Shown here piece after piece: positions 35,275 through 44,447 of a stretch of DNA of 64,000 bases; position 1 is the stretch's first letter, and every line of letters starts with the position of its first letter. The position numbers and the translations under genes were made by a program. This DNA comes from Sneathiella sp. Its GTDB lineage: Bacteria > Pseudomonadota > Alphaproteobacteria > Sneathiellales > Sneathiellaceae. The stretch covers positions 28,256-92,255 of the forward strand of contig PAKP01000087.1 of the NCBI GenBank assembly GCA_002706985.1. Reading direction: 5' to 3'. Under the pieces are notes generated by a model that had not been told where the DNA came from, did not search any database, and was given only the letters and a program-made list of their open reading frames with translations.

Positions 35275-37107
35275 TTATTCGTACATCGTGTCGATCAGTG
35301 ACTTGTATTTTTGGTTGACGAAGGAGCGCTTCAATTTCATCGTCGGAGTCAATTCATCGTCTTCCGCCGTCAGCACTTCGTCAATCAGTCTGAAATCCTT
35401 GATGGTTTCCACTTGAGCGAAATTCTTGTTGACCGCTTCCACCTCACTCCGGATCAGATCCAGGACCTCCTGAGCGCGGCATAAACTTTGAAAATTGGTA
35501 AATGGTACGTCCTTGTCCTGGGCGTATTTTTCAACATTTTCATGATCAATCATGATCAGCGAGGTCAGGTATTTCCGCTTATCCCCGATGACCACGGCGT
35601 CGGAGACGTAAGGACTGAACTTCAGCTGGTTTTCAATTTCCGACGGGGTAATGTTCTTGCCGCCCGCCGTGATGATAATATCCTTCATACGGTCGGTAAT
35701 CTTCACAAAACCATTGTTGTCGATATAACCGACATCTCCGGTATGCAACCATCCGTCCGTAACCGTTTCTGCTGTCTTTTCCGGCTGATTGAGGTACCCG
35801 AGGAAGACATGCGGCCCCTTAAGAAGGATTTCTCCTTCATCTGAAATACGCACCTCGGTTTCCGGTGCAGCAACGCCGACGGAACCAAGCTTGAATTGGT
35901 TTGGCATGTTCGTCGTTGCAACGCCGGTATTTTCCGTCTGGCCGTACACCTCGTACATATCAAGGCCGAGTGCCAGATACCATTTGATCAGATCGGGAGA
36001 AATGGGAGCAGCACCGGATCCAAGATAATGCGCCCGGTCCAGACCGAGAAGCCGCTTTACATTCCTAAGAACCAACTGATTGGCGAGCCAGAATTTGGCT
36101 TTTTCCAACCCTGTCGCCTCCTCACCGTTCAATTTGCGTTCTGCGATCTTATACCCAGCGCCGATCGCCAGTTTATAGGCAAACTGCTGCAACTTAGTCG
36201 CTTCCTTCAACTGTAAGGTAATCGCCGAATAGAATTTTTCCCATATGCGGGGAACCGCGAAAAAAACTGTGGGAGATACTTCCCTGATATTTTCGGGCAC
36301 CGTATCCGGGCCTTCAACAAAATTGATCACCGATCCTGCAAAAAGCGGCAAGAATACGCTAAACGATCGCTCCGCCACGTGGCAAAGCGGCAAGAACGAG
36401 AGTTGCTCATCTTCCGGCCCGAATCCGATAATAGGCGTCAGGTTTGAAATCTGGAACATCAGGTTACGATGGGAGATCATCGCGCCTTTCGGTGGCCCGG
36501 TCGTTCCCGATGTATAGATCAGGATCGCAAGGTCCTCGGCTTTTGAGAGGGCGATCTGTTCTTCCCAGAAATCAGGGAGCTCCTTATGATAGGCCTCGCC
36601 CAGCTCATACAGCTCCTCAATGCTGATAACCTGGTCATCGTCAAAATCGCGGAGCCCTTCCATATCGAGGACAATGATTTTCAGAAGTTCCGGAAGTCTC
36701 TCCCGCACCTCCAGAATTTTATCCAGCTGTTCTTCATTTTCGGCAACGAATATCCGGGTTCGGGAATCATTACAAAGATACTCGACCTGTTTCGGACTGT
36801 CCGTCGTGTACACACCATTGCTGACGCCCCCGACACCAAGGATTCCCATATCAAGATAGAGCCATTCCGGGTTGTTATCGCTTAAGATCGAAACCGTTTC
36901 GCCTCGCTTGAGGCCAAGGGCGACCATGCCAAGCCCACAGGCGCGGGCGCGGGCGCCATACTCGGCCCATGTGATGCTTTGCCAGATGCCGAATTCTTTC
37001 TCGCGCATGGCAATCTTCTGGTCATGCTGCTTTACCCGCGCCCAGAAAAGCTGCGCCGTTGTCTCGGCGCCGTCGATAACGGTTGGCGGATATGTCATTG
37101 CATTCAT
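35275..37107 (-). CDS. AMP-dependent acyl-CoA synthetase (long-chain type)
   Basis: A 610-residue acyl-CoA ligase of the COG1022 group. Motifs: P-loop LIYTSGTTGPPKGAMISH, YGQTENTG, DGWLHTGDVGYIDNNG and the linker ITDRMKDIIITAGGKNITPSEIEN. It makes an acyl-CoA with ATP. The ATG at 37107 has GGAGG upstream and avoids overlap with livF. Its position inside the transporter operon implies that it activates the imported acid. Confidence 0.92.
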   Translation of the reverse strand: MNAMTYPPTVIDGAETTAQLFWARVKQHDQKIAMREKEFGIWQSITWAEYGARARACGLGMVALGLKRGETVSILSDNNPEWLYLDMGILGVGGVSNGVYTTDSPKQVEYLCNDSRTRIFVAENEEQLDKILEVRERLPELLKIIVLDMEGLRDFDDDQVISIEELYELGEAYHKELPDFWEEQIALSKAEDLAILIYTSGTTGPPKGAMISHRNLMFQISNLTPIIGFGPEDEQLSFLPLCHVAERSFSVFLPLFAGSVINFVEGPDTVPENIREVSPTVFFAVPRIWEKFYSAITLQLKEATKLQQFAYKLAIGAGYKIAERKLNGEEATGLEKAKFWLANQLVLRNVKRLLGLDRAHYLGSGAAPISPDLIKWYLALGLDMYEVYGQTENTGVATTNMPNQFKLGSVGVAAPETEVRISDEGEILLKGPHVFLGYLNQPEKTAETVTDGWLHTGDVGYIDNNGFVKITDRMKDIIITAGGKNITPSEIENQLKFSPYVSDAVVIGDKRKYLTSLIMIDHENVEKYAQDKDVPFTNFQSLCRAQEVLDLIRSEVEAVNKNFAQVETIKDFRLIDEVLTAEDDELTPTMKLKRSFVNQKYKSLIDTMYE

Positions 37108-37133
37108 CTTGTTCCTCCGGCCACAGACACCCC

Positions 37134-37907
37134 CTAACGCCAGGTCTTCCGCTTCTTCCATCGGCGTTTACCGCGCACGCCGTGATCCTGGATACCAAGA
37201 TAAAATTCCCGGATATCCTCCTTTTGCAGCAAATTCTCCGTCGTATCTTCCATGACGATGCGGCCAACCTCCAGCACATAGCCGAAATCCGCTGTATGAA
37301 GCGCAATGTTAGCGTTTTGCTCCACCAGAAGCATGGTTACCCCCTGCTCCACATTCAGGCGTTTGATAATCGCAAATATTTCCTTCACAAGAAGCGGGCT
37401 TAAACCGAGGCTGGGTTCGTCAAGCAGCATCAGCTTCGGACGCGACATCAGGGCACGGCTGATCGAGAGCATTTGCTGTTCCCCGCCCGAGAGCTGGCCG
37501 GCCGGCTGGCTCGACCTCTCTTTCAGAATAGGAAAGTAGCTGTGAACAAGCTCCACATCCTTGGCAACCCCGTCCCGGTCATTTCGCGTATAGGCGCCCA
37601 TCATCAGGTTGTCATATACACTCAGGAACGGAAACACCTCCCGGCCTTCCGGCACATGGCTGATCCCGCGGCGCATGATCCAGTCGGGATCGCGCTTTTG
37701 AATCTCCTCTCCGTCGAATTCAACGACCCCCTTTTGCGGATCCATAATGCCGCTGATAGTTTTCAGGATCGTCGTTTTCCCGGCACCATTGGCGCCAAGG
37801 ACTGTCGCAATCTGCCCTTCACGCACATCGATTGAAATCCCGCGAATGGCCATGATGGGACCGTAATAGGTTTCAATATTCCGGACTTTCAGAATGGATT
37901 CCGTCAT
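37134..37907 (-). CDS. livF: Liv-type ABC transporter ATP-binding protein LivF
   Basis: A 257-residue ATPase with Walker A GANGAGKTT, signature LSGGEQQMLSISRAL and Walker B LMLLDEPSLGLSPLL. The C-terminal tail after YLGIQ is longer and basic (GVRGKRRWKKRKTWR). It overlaps livG by 4 nt. Confidence 0.93.
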   Translation of the reverse strand: MTESILKVRNIETYYGPIMAIRGISIDVREGQIATVLGANGAGKTTILKTISGIMDPQKGVVEFDGEEIQKRDPDWIMRRGISHVPEGREVFPFLSVYDNLMMGAYTRNDRDGVAKDVELVHSYFPILKERSSQPAGQLSGGEQQMLSISRALMSRPKLMLLDEPSLGLSPLLVKEIFAIIKRLNVEQGVTMLLVEQNANIALHTADFGYVLEVGRIVMEDTTENLLQKEDIREFYLGIQDHGVRGKRRWKKRKTWR

Positions 37908-38668
37908 TCTTGCTCTCCCAGATAGGCCTTGATTACCTCGGGATCATTCTGAACCTCCTGCGGGGAGCCATGCGCCAGCATCCGTCCATAGTTCAGAACC
38001 AGCACTTCATCGGAAACTTCGGATACCAGCCCCATATCATGCTCAACCATAAGAACGGTAATGCCGAGATCTTTCTTGATATCGTCAATCCAGAAAGACA
38101 TATCCTGAGTTTCCTCCACATTGAGGCCTGATGACGGCTCATCAAGGAGGATCAGCTTGGGCTCAGTACAGAGCGCACGGCCGAGTTCCACAACTTTTCG
38201 CACCCCATATGGCAAATTCATGATCATGCTGTCGCGATAATGCTGAAGGTCGAGAAAATCGATAATGTCCTCCACCTTCTCCCGATGCGCCACCTCCGCT
38301 TGCCGGACGGATGGCAAAAACAACAACTCGGAAAACATGCCGGTGCGTGAATGACAATGCCGACCAACCAGCAGGTTTTGCAGGACAGATGCATGTTCAA
38401 ACAATTCGATGTTCTGAAATGTCCGCGCGATGCCGAGGCTCGCAATCGCATGAGGCGGAACTTTCGTTATGTCCTGCCCATCGAACGTCATCGTCCCTTC
38501 GGTTGAGTCATAAATACGGCTGATCAGATTGAAAATTGTCGTTTTACCGGCTCCGTTCGGGCCGATAATCGTAAAACATTCCCCCTGCTTGATCTCAAAA
38601 TTCACCCCATCAACGGCCTTCACGCCGCCAAAGTTGATCGCCAGGTTTTCTGCCTTGAATAACGTCAT
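37904..38668 (-). CDS. livG: Liv-type ABC transporter ATP-binding protein LivG
   Basis: A 254-residue ATPase with Walker A GPNGAGKTT and Walker B LILLDEPSSGLN. The signature is degenerate (NLPYGVRKVVELGRAL in place of LSGGQ), which is common in LivG-type subunits. The end VIKAYLGEQE is typical of LivG. It overlaps both livM and livF by 4 nt. Confidence 0.93.
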   Translation of the reverse strand: MTLFKAENLAINFGGVKAVDGVNFEIKQGECFTIIGPNGAGKTTIFNLISRIYDSTEGTMTFDGQDITKVPPHAIASLGIARTFQNIELFEHASVLQNLLVGRHCHSRTGMFSELLFLPSVRQAEVAHREKVEDIIDFLDLQHYRDSMIMNLPYGVRKVVELGRALCTEPKLILLDEPSSGLNVEETQDMSFWIDDIKKDLGITVLMVEHDMGLVSEVSDEVLVLNYGRMLAHGSPQEVQNDPEVIKAYLGEQE

Positions 38669-39774
38669 TTCAACCGTTCCGACTTCATATAGGCTTTCTG
38701 CCGCTTGAAGGTCGCCTTCTTATAGACAGGGAACATCTGGAAATAGAGTTTGATCTTTAGCCAGCGGCCATAAATACCATAGGGCTCGAAAATGATCACA
38801 AGCACCAGGATTAGTCCGAAGATGAAAGGTTCGATACCCGGCGTCTCCGCGATGGTAACAGGCAGATAGTCCTTCATAATTGCCAGCCCCTGCGGTAATG
38901 CCAGAACGAAAATCGCGCCGAAAATGGCCCCGTGAAGCGAACCGATCCCGCCCACAACAACCAGCACCAGCAATTCAAGAGACTGGAAAATGGTAAAACT
39001 TTCCGGAGACAAGAAACCCAGTTTATGAGCGAAAAGAGCGCCGGCAAGTCCGGTAATACCTGCGCTTAGAGCAAAGGCCTTGGTTTTGACTTGCGCCAGA
39101 TTAACACCCATGCTCTGAGCAGAAATCTCGGAATCTCGAATGGCCATCATCGCCCGACCGGTTGGCGAGCGAAGAAGGTTTATGGAAAACAGGAGTACGA
39201 GCAAAAGCATCCCGAGGCACAGGAAGTAGAATGGCGGGCCATCCGTAAGCTCCATGTCCCCGACATAAAGTGACTCAACAAGTAATCCCGAATATCCGTT
39301 CGTCACACTCTCCCAGCGCGAGAGAATTTCCTCAATCACGAGGGCAAAGGCGAAGGTCGCGATGGCAAGGTAAATTCCTGTCAGCCGCAGGACCGGAATA
39401 CCGATCGCTACCCCTGCCAATGCCGCAAAAATTGCAGCGACCGGCATTGATATGAAAAAGGAGAAAACAACCGGCTCCTCCACGAAAGGAAGCGGAATAC
39501 CATTTCCGGTCAGGACGGCCTCCGTGTAGGCGCCTATGCCAAAAAAGGCAGCGTGACCGAGACTGACCAGTCCCGTATATCCGGCCAGCAGCATCAACCC
39601 TACCCCCGCAATGGCGACAATGTAGAGCTGAGTCAATTGCCCGATGTAATACCCTTCCAGAAAGAATGGCGCCGCGAAGACGATGAGCAGCAAAAGACCA
39701 TATGACCAGTAATATCCTGAATGCTTCGCAATTCGAATGTCCTGGTTATAGTCTGTCTTGAACAAAAACCGCAT
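38665..39774 (-). CDS. livM: Liv-type ABC transporter permease LivM
   Basis: A 369-residue polytopic permease with about ten helices. Family motifs are AGYTGLVSLGHAAFFGIGAY, RDSEISAQSMGVN and GGIGSLHGAIFGAIFV. An unusual N-terminal 20-residue soluble segment (FKTDYNQDIRIAKHSG) and a basic C-terminal tail flank the core. It starts 2 nt after livH. Confidence 0.93.
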   Translation of the reverse strand: MRFLFKTDYNQDIRIAKHSGYYWSYGLLLLIVFAAPFFLEGYYIGQLTQLYIVAIAGVGLMLLAGYTGLVSLGHAAFFGIGAYTEAVLTGNGIPLPFVEEPVVFSFFISMPVAAIFAALAGVAIGIPVLRLTGIYLAIATFAFALVIEEILSRWESVTNGYSGLLVESLYVGDMELTDGPPFYFLCLGMLLLVLLFSINLLRSPTGRAMMAIRDSEISAQSMGVNLAQVKTKAFALSAGITGLAGALFAHKLGFLSPESFTIFQSLELLVLVVVGGIGSLHGAIFGAIFVLALPQGLAIMKDYLPVTIAETPGIEPFIFGLILVLVIIFEPYGIYGRWLKIKLYFQMFPVYKKATFKRQKAYMKSERLK

Positions 39775-39776
39775 GG

Positions 39777-40670
39777 TTATACCCTCTTACCGGTTTTTTG
39801 TCCGAACAGCCCTTGTGGCCGGACGACCAGGACAATGAGCAGGACAACATAGGCGGCGACATTCTTGAAGCCCGGCGGCAAATAAAAACCGGCTAGCGTT
39901 TCAATGATGCCAATGATCAGCCCGCCAACGACCGCTCCAGGAATAGAGCCAAAACCTCCCAACACCGCAGCAGGGAACGCCTTCAATCCGATAAATCCCA
40001 TGCTCGTATCAATCAACGTCGTCGGGGCAAGCAGGATACCAGCCGCGGCGGCAACAGCGGCGCTAATCCCCCAGATCATCGAAAAAACCGCCTTTACTGG
40101 TATCCCCATGTAATAGGCGGCCAGCTGGTTTTGTGATGACGCCTGCATAGCGATGCCGAGGCGCGTGTGGGTAAAAAATGCATAAAGAACTGCGCACAGG
40201 ATAATCGTCGCAACAATCACGGAAATATCCGTCTGCGAGATTACCAGGGAGCCCATCGATTCCGGAACGAGCTGCATTCCCTCGCTCGAGAACGGAGTCG
40301 AAATCGCATAGGTTTCGGTGCCCCATCCGGGCATCATGCCCGCCGCACTCCGGGCCATGTAGCCAAAACCGATTGTGACCATAACGATAGAGAACTGCGG
40401 CTGCCCCAGAACCGGACGAAGGAAGATCCGGTCAACCATGTTTCCGGCAAAGAACATGCAGACGATTGCCGCCGCAGCGCCGACCCAATAATTCCAACCC
40501 AGAATGGAAATGAAGGTATAGGCGAGAAACGCCCCCAACATCATCAACTCGCCCTGCGCGAAGTTGACAACTTCCGTCGCCTTGTAGATTAAAACAAACC
40601 CGAGTGCGACGAGAGCATAAATACACCCGATCGACACGCCCCCGATGACCAGTTGCAAAAATTCAAACAG
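39777..40670 (-). CDS. livH: Liv-type ABC transporter permease LivH, probable CTG start
   Basis: A 297-residue permease with about eight helices and motifs GCIYALVALGFVLIYKATEVVNFAQGE in order, and GGFGSIPGAVVGGLIIG. There is no ATG or GTG: the frame is closed by TAG just upstream, leaving CTG at 40670 or TTG at 40658. CTG is 5 nt after the only strong Shine-Dalgarno (GGGAGG) and yields the usual LivH start M-FEFLQLVIGG; TTG would be 17 nt from it. I therefore choose CTG. First gene of the operon. Confidence 0.87.
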   Translation of the reverse strand: MFEFLQLVIGGVSIGCIYALVALGFVLIYKATEVVNFAQGELMMLGAFLAYTFISILGWNYWVGAAAAIVCMFFAGNMVDRIFLRPVLGQPQFSIVMVTIGFGYMARSAAGMMPGWGTETYAISTPFSSEGMQLVPESMGSLVISQTDISVIVATIILCAVLYAFFTHTRLGIAMQASSQNQLAAYYMGIPVKAVFSMIWGISAAVAAAAGILLAPTTLIDTSMGFIGLKAFPAAVLGGFGSIPGAVVGGLIIGIIETLAGFYLPPGFKNVAAYVVLLIVLVVRPQGLFGQKTGKRV

Positions 40671-41162
40671 GATAGCCTCCCACTATTGTTCGATTTTTGT
40701 TATTTTTATCCGTATTCTTAATGTCGGGAAAATACGGCAATTGAACGGAGTATAGGCAAGCGTTTTGCTCAGCGTCAATAAAACATTTTAGTAATACGAG
40801 TGTTTTTTTGTTCGCATTTTCAATATAATTTGAATGGTATGTAAATATCAATTTTTTATAAGTATAAGTATTTTAATATTTCATAAAATATGCATATATA
40901 TTTAAAAATTATCTATTTTTTATTCAGAAGATGCTCTCATATCGCTTTTCCGCAGGTTCATAATTTGTGGTTTAGCGGCACTCGGCAATCTCCTTTTTAT
41001 TGCACTGCGTGACGGCCATCGCAAATCCGCCGGTTTCCTGACGGTAAGATTTTGTTATATTTGCAATTTCAAATATCTGCCTTTAGGCTCTTCCCCTGTT
41101 AATTGCGGCCCTTCACCAAGCTTAATAAAACCGGACTAGCCACTACGAAGCGGGAGTGTAAT
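40671..41162. promoter_or_regulatory. Very AT-rich divergent intergenic region, livH / cysK-like
   Basis: About 490 bp without a credible gene. Bases about 40780-40960 are strikingly AT-rich (many TATA/TTTT tracts), then composition returns to normal. ATATTTG-N6-CAAATAT (41057-41076) is a perfect inverted repeat about 90 bp before the cysK-like start and may be an operator. Promoters for both genes must lie here. A short minus-strand reading frame in it lacks coding character. Confidence 0.5.
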
Positions 41163-42257
41163 ATGCAACAAAATCCAAAAGGCAATTCAAGAACAACAAA
41201 AGGACGTGGGCATCTTTATGATTCAATTGTGGATACAATTGGTGACACACCCTGTATCCGCATCAATCGGCTCGCACCAAAAGGTGTTGAGATTTACGTA
41301 AAAGCAGAATTCTTTAATCCGGCTGCATCCGTCAAAGATCGTCTGGCGATCTCCATCATTGAGGAAGCCGAGAGACGTGGTGATCTTAAGCCCGGACAAA
41401 CCGTAATTGAGGCAACCAGCGGCAATACGGGTATCGGGCTTGCCATGGTATGCGCGGCAAAAGGCTACCCTCTCGTCGTTACGATGGCAGACAGCTTTTC
41501 AATTGAACGGCGTAAGCTCATGCGCTTTCTAGGCGCCAAGGTCATCCTCACCCCTCGAGCGGCAAAAGGGTTTGGCATGTATCAAAAGGCGAAGGAGCTG
41601 GCTGACGCAAACGGATGGTTCCTTGCCCGTCAGTTTGAAACCTCTGACAATGCGCTAATCCATGAAAACACTACCGCACGCGAGATATTGGCAGATTTTG
41701 ATGGCCAGCGTCTTGACTACTGGGTCAGTGGGTATGGCACGGGCGGCACGGTGACTGGTGTCTCCCGGATATTGAGAAAAGAGCGCCCGAAGACGAAGAT
41801 CATCCTGACAGAGCCTGCTAATGCGCAATTGGTTGGCAGCGGCGTACCGCAAGAGCGCGATGCAAGCGGATCGCCAAGTGAAGGACATAAATCCTTTGAA
41901 CCCCATCCGATTCAAGGCTGGACCCCGGACTTCATTCCTTTGGTTCTGCAGGAAACTCTGGACAAAGGGAACTATGACGAGCTGATTCCAATCCCCGGAC
42001 CGGAAGGCATAGCATGGTCTCAAAAGCTGGCGCAGCAGGAAGGAATCTTTACCGGCATTTCCGGCGGATCAACTTTCGCGGTTGCCATGAAAGTTGCGGA
42101 AAAGGCGGAACCAGGTTCCGTCATTCTCTGTATGCTGCCCGATACCGGAGAACGTTATCTGTCCTCCCCGCTTTTCGAGAATATCGTCGAAGATATGACG
42201 GATGAGGAAATCGCCCTGTCTCTCTCCACGCCCGGCTATCATATGCCTGAGGCATAG
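41163..42257 (+). CDS. Cysteine synthase-like PLP enzyme
   Basis: A 364-residue fold-type II PLP enzyme. The Schiff-base Lys is in NPAASVKDRLA, the phosphate/substrate loop in EATSGNTGIGLAM, and GYGTGGTVTG binds the PLP phosphate. It resembles CysK/CysM but is longer, with an N-terminal 25-residue leader and a C-terminal extension (FENIVEDMTDEEIALS). O-acetylserine sulfhydrylase activity is likely; a specialised cysteine synthase-like role is possible. ATG at 41163 has GGGAG upstream. Confidence 0.87.
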   Translation: MQQNPKGNSRTTKGRGHLYDSIVDTIGDTPCIRINRLAPKGVEIYVKAEFFNPAASVKDRLAISIIEEAERRGDLKPGQTVIEATSGNTGIGLAMVCAAKGYPLVVTMADSFSIERRKLMRFLGAKVILTPRAAKGFGMYQKAKELADANGWFLARQFETSDNALIHENTTAREILADFDGQRLDYWVSGYGTGGTVTGVSRILRKERPKTKIILTEPANAQLVGSGVPQERDASGSPSEGHKSFEPHPIQGWTPDFIPLVLQETLDKGNYDELIPIPGPEGIAWSQKLAQQEGIFTGISGGSTFAVAMKVAEKAEPGSVILCMLPDTGERYLSSPLFENIVEDMTDEEIALSLSTPGYHMPEA

Positions 42258-42278
42258 TTTTCAGGGCGACAGTTTAAC

Positions 42279-42326
42279 CCCGCATAGATGCTAAACAGCG
42301 TGTTTGGCAATCGGTGCGGGTTTTTT
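42279..42326 (+). terminator. Two-part intrinsic terminator after the cysK-like gene
   Basis: CCCGCA (42279-42284) pairs with TGCGGG (42315-42320), followed at once by TTTTTT. Inside lies a second stem, GCTAAAC (42290-42296) / GTTTGGC (42302-42308). The stacked structure before a T6 tract fits an intrinsic terminator on the plus strand. Confidence 0.75.
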
Positions 42327-42337
42327 GCTTCGCAAGA

Positions 42338-42712
42338 TTAAGCTGATCTTCCGACGAGAACGCAGCCGCCGACAATCAGAACTGTGCCGATAATCCGCAT
42401 CGGCGTAACGTTTTCATTCAGCAAAAGTATACCGAAGAGCATAGTGACAACAAATCCGATGCCCACAAAAGGATAGGCCACGCTCAGATCAACCTTTGAC
42501 AAGACCCACACCCAAAGCGCAACGCTCAGCGCATAAATAATCAGTCCAAGCCAGATAAAAGGCGACAGGGCCGCCGCGATGAAAGAATCCACAATGCCGG
42601 ATTGCATCGCCGCCTGCATTTTCTCATCTCCGACTCCGAGCTTCAGTACGAGCTGCGCGCAAGCCGAAGAGAATACCGTCAGCAGGATAAGGCTTAGAAC
42701 AAGTAATGACAT
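42338..42712 (-). CDS. Small four-helix SMR/EamA-type transporter (ArnE-like)
   Basis: A 124-residue protein with four transmembrane helices: an N-terminal one (LLVLSLILLTVFSSACAQLV), IWLGLIIYALSVALWVWVL, FVGIGFVVTMLFGILLL and IIGTVLIVGGCVLVG. It resembles half-size EamA/SMR proteins such as the ArnE/ArnF flippase subunits rather than EmrE itself, since the EmrE active-site Glu in helix 1 is absent. It follows the HAD-UbiA gene by 38 nt, so a role in flipping a polyprenyl-phosphate sugar is a reasonable inference. Confidence 0.78.
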   Translation of the reverse strand: MSLLVLSLILLTVFSSACAQLVLKLGVGDEKMQAAMQSGIVDSFIAAALSPFIWLGLIIYALSVALWVWVLSKVDLSVAYPFVGIGFVVTMLFGILLLNENVTPMRIIGTVLIVGGCVLVGRSA

Positions 42713-42750
42713 TTAATTTGGCTCCGTTAAAACCGCATCGCACAGAAAAT

Positions 42751-44187
42751 TCAGAATTGTATATATTTTGCCAGAAACAGGACAATCACAAAGCTCACGC
42801 CAACCAACTGGCTCGCCCTGTCCTTGATTGCAAAGACCACCGGATCATCCGGAATTTCACTCCGGCGGGCGCATACCCAGATATGATTGCCCCAAAACAG
42901 AACCAGAAGGCAAAGCAGCCATAGAGCTTCCGGCGTCGAGTATGACCGCAACACAAACGAGCTGTTGATATAGAGTGCAAGAATCACAACTGCTGCCGTG
43001 AAATTCGTTATCCCAAGGGCGAACATGGTTTCACTGTCGTCTGCCGAATAGCCCCGTCCACGGACCTTGCTGCTCTTTTCTGTAAGCGCCGATACTTCGA
43101 TATAGCGCTTCATGAAGGCGAGGCTGACAAAGATAAAGACCGAAAACGCGATCAACCAGGAAGAAAGCTCAACCCCCGAAGCCGCCGCGCCCGCGACAAC
43201 ACGCATGGTATAGAGAATTGCCAGCGTCATCACATCGACCGTCGTCACCCGCTTCAGCAGGAAGGAATAGGCGTTGGTAATCGCAAAATAGACCAGTAGT
43301 ACAACGACAAATGCGATTGGCAGAAAGGCAATCGAAACGGCAAAGGCGAAGAGTGGAAATCCAACCGCACCGGCAACACCCAATGGCAAAGGAAGCGCGC
43401 CCGATGCAATCGGACGATATTTCTTGCTGCGGTGCCGGCGATCCTCTTGCAGATCAAGAAGGTCATTCAGGAAGTAAACGCCTGAAGCACAAAAACTGAA
43501 ACAGATAAATGCGAGAACCGTCGCCCACAGATGCGCAAAGTCAAAATACTCATGCGAAGTGACCAGCGGGACAAAAATCAATATGTTTTTCGCATATTGG
43601 TGCGGCCGCATTTCTTTTACAAAGGCCTTAAGCGTCGAACTTTCGGATTTATGCTGCCAGCTCAGCTTTCCGGCTTTTTCAGCTTCCGCAACGTTACTGG
43701 TCGGCGCATTCACCATGATATTGGCAGCAGCGGCCCGCCAGATCGGCGTATCCGCGGAACTATCGCCTGCATAGGCAAAATCTTCGTCCCCCAACAACTC
43801 CCGGATAGCAGCAAGCTTGTTATCGCCCTTGAGGTTGTTCTCGCCCGAAGTCGCCATAACCTTGTCAAAGATACCCAGATGCTCAGCCACCTGATTGGCA
43901 TAATTCCGGTGCGATGCTGTTGCGAGAATAATCTCCTTACCCTCCGCTTTCAGCTGCTTCAGATACGCGATAAGCCCCTCTTCATAGGGCAGGTACTCCG
44001 CATCAATATCGACGCTTTCCGCTATTTTTTCCTTGGCGAAGGCACGGCCTTTCAACAACCACATTACCAACTGAAATATCCTGAAGGGGTTGCCCTTCAA
44101 ATACCGCAGCAGTGATTCCACGAAAAGATCCGTACGAACCAGCGTACCATCCAGATCAACGACGACATACTTCACGTTATCAACCAA
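42751..44187 (-). CDS. HAD phosphatase - UbiA prenyltransferase fusion (polyprenyl-P pentose synthesis)
   Basis: A 478-residue fusion. Residues 1-190 are a HAD hydrolase: nucleophile motif VVDLDGTLVRTD, then ILATASHRN and AYAGDSSADTPIW. Residues 195-478 are a UbiA-type integral membrane transferase with eight or so helices and the Mg-diphosphate motif NDLLDLQEDRRHRSKKYRP. This motif and the fusion match decaprenyl-phosphate 5-phosphoribosyltransferase (Rv3806c-like), which joins PRPP to polyprenyl phosphate; the HAD part would remove the 5-phosphate. The product would be polyprenyl-phosphoryl ribose, precursor for ribo- or arabinofuranosyl transfer. Confidence 0.82.
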   Translation of the reverse strand: MVDNVKYVVVDLDGTLVRTDLFVESLLRYLKGNPFRIFQLVMWLLKGRAFAKEKIAESVDIDAEYLPYEEGLIAYLKQLKAEGKEIILATASHRNYANQVAEHLGIFDKVMATSGENNLKGDNKLAAIRELLGDEDFAYAGDSSADTPIWRAAAANIMVNAPTSNVAEAEKAGKLSWQHKSESSTLKAFVKEMRPHQYAKNILIFVPLVTSHEYFDFAHLWATVLAFICFSFCASGVYFLNDLLDLQEDRRHRSKKYRPIASGALPLPLGVAGAVGFPLFAFAVSIAFLPIAFVVVLLVYFAITNAYSFLLKRVTTVDVMTLAILYTMRVVAGAAASGVELSSWLIAFSVFIFVSLAFMKRYIEVSALTEKSSKVRGRGYSADDSETMFALGITNFTAAVVILALYINSSFVLRSYSTPEALWLLCLLVLFWGNHIWVCARRSEIPDDPVVFAIKDRASQLVGVSFVIVLFLAKYIQF

Positions 44188-44447
44188 TAGACTTTTACCC
44201 TTGATCTCGGCCGCGCAAACTCATGAAAGTACTGGACAAATCCCCGAATTTTACGGCTTTCAATTAACCATGAAGAAACAGTATGTACCGGAAAATCCTT
44301 AATTTTAGCTTTCTTTTCTCATTCTAGAAAAAACACCGCGATGGGCCAGCGTTAACCATAATTATAGAGTGAATTATCGATCCGCGTGACATTTTTACGA
44401 TGACGCTATGAATGCAATGAAAAGGGCATCCAAGCAAGTGATGTGCG

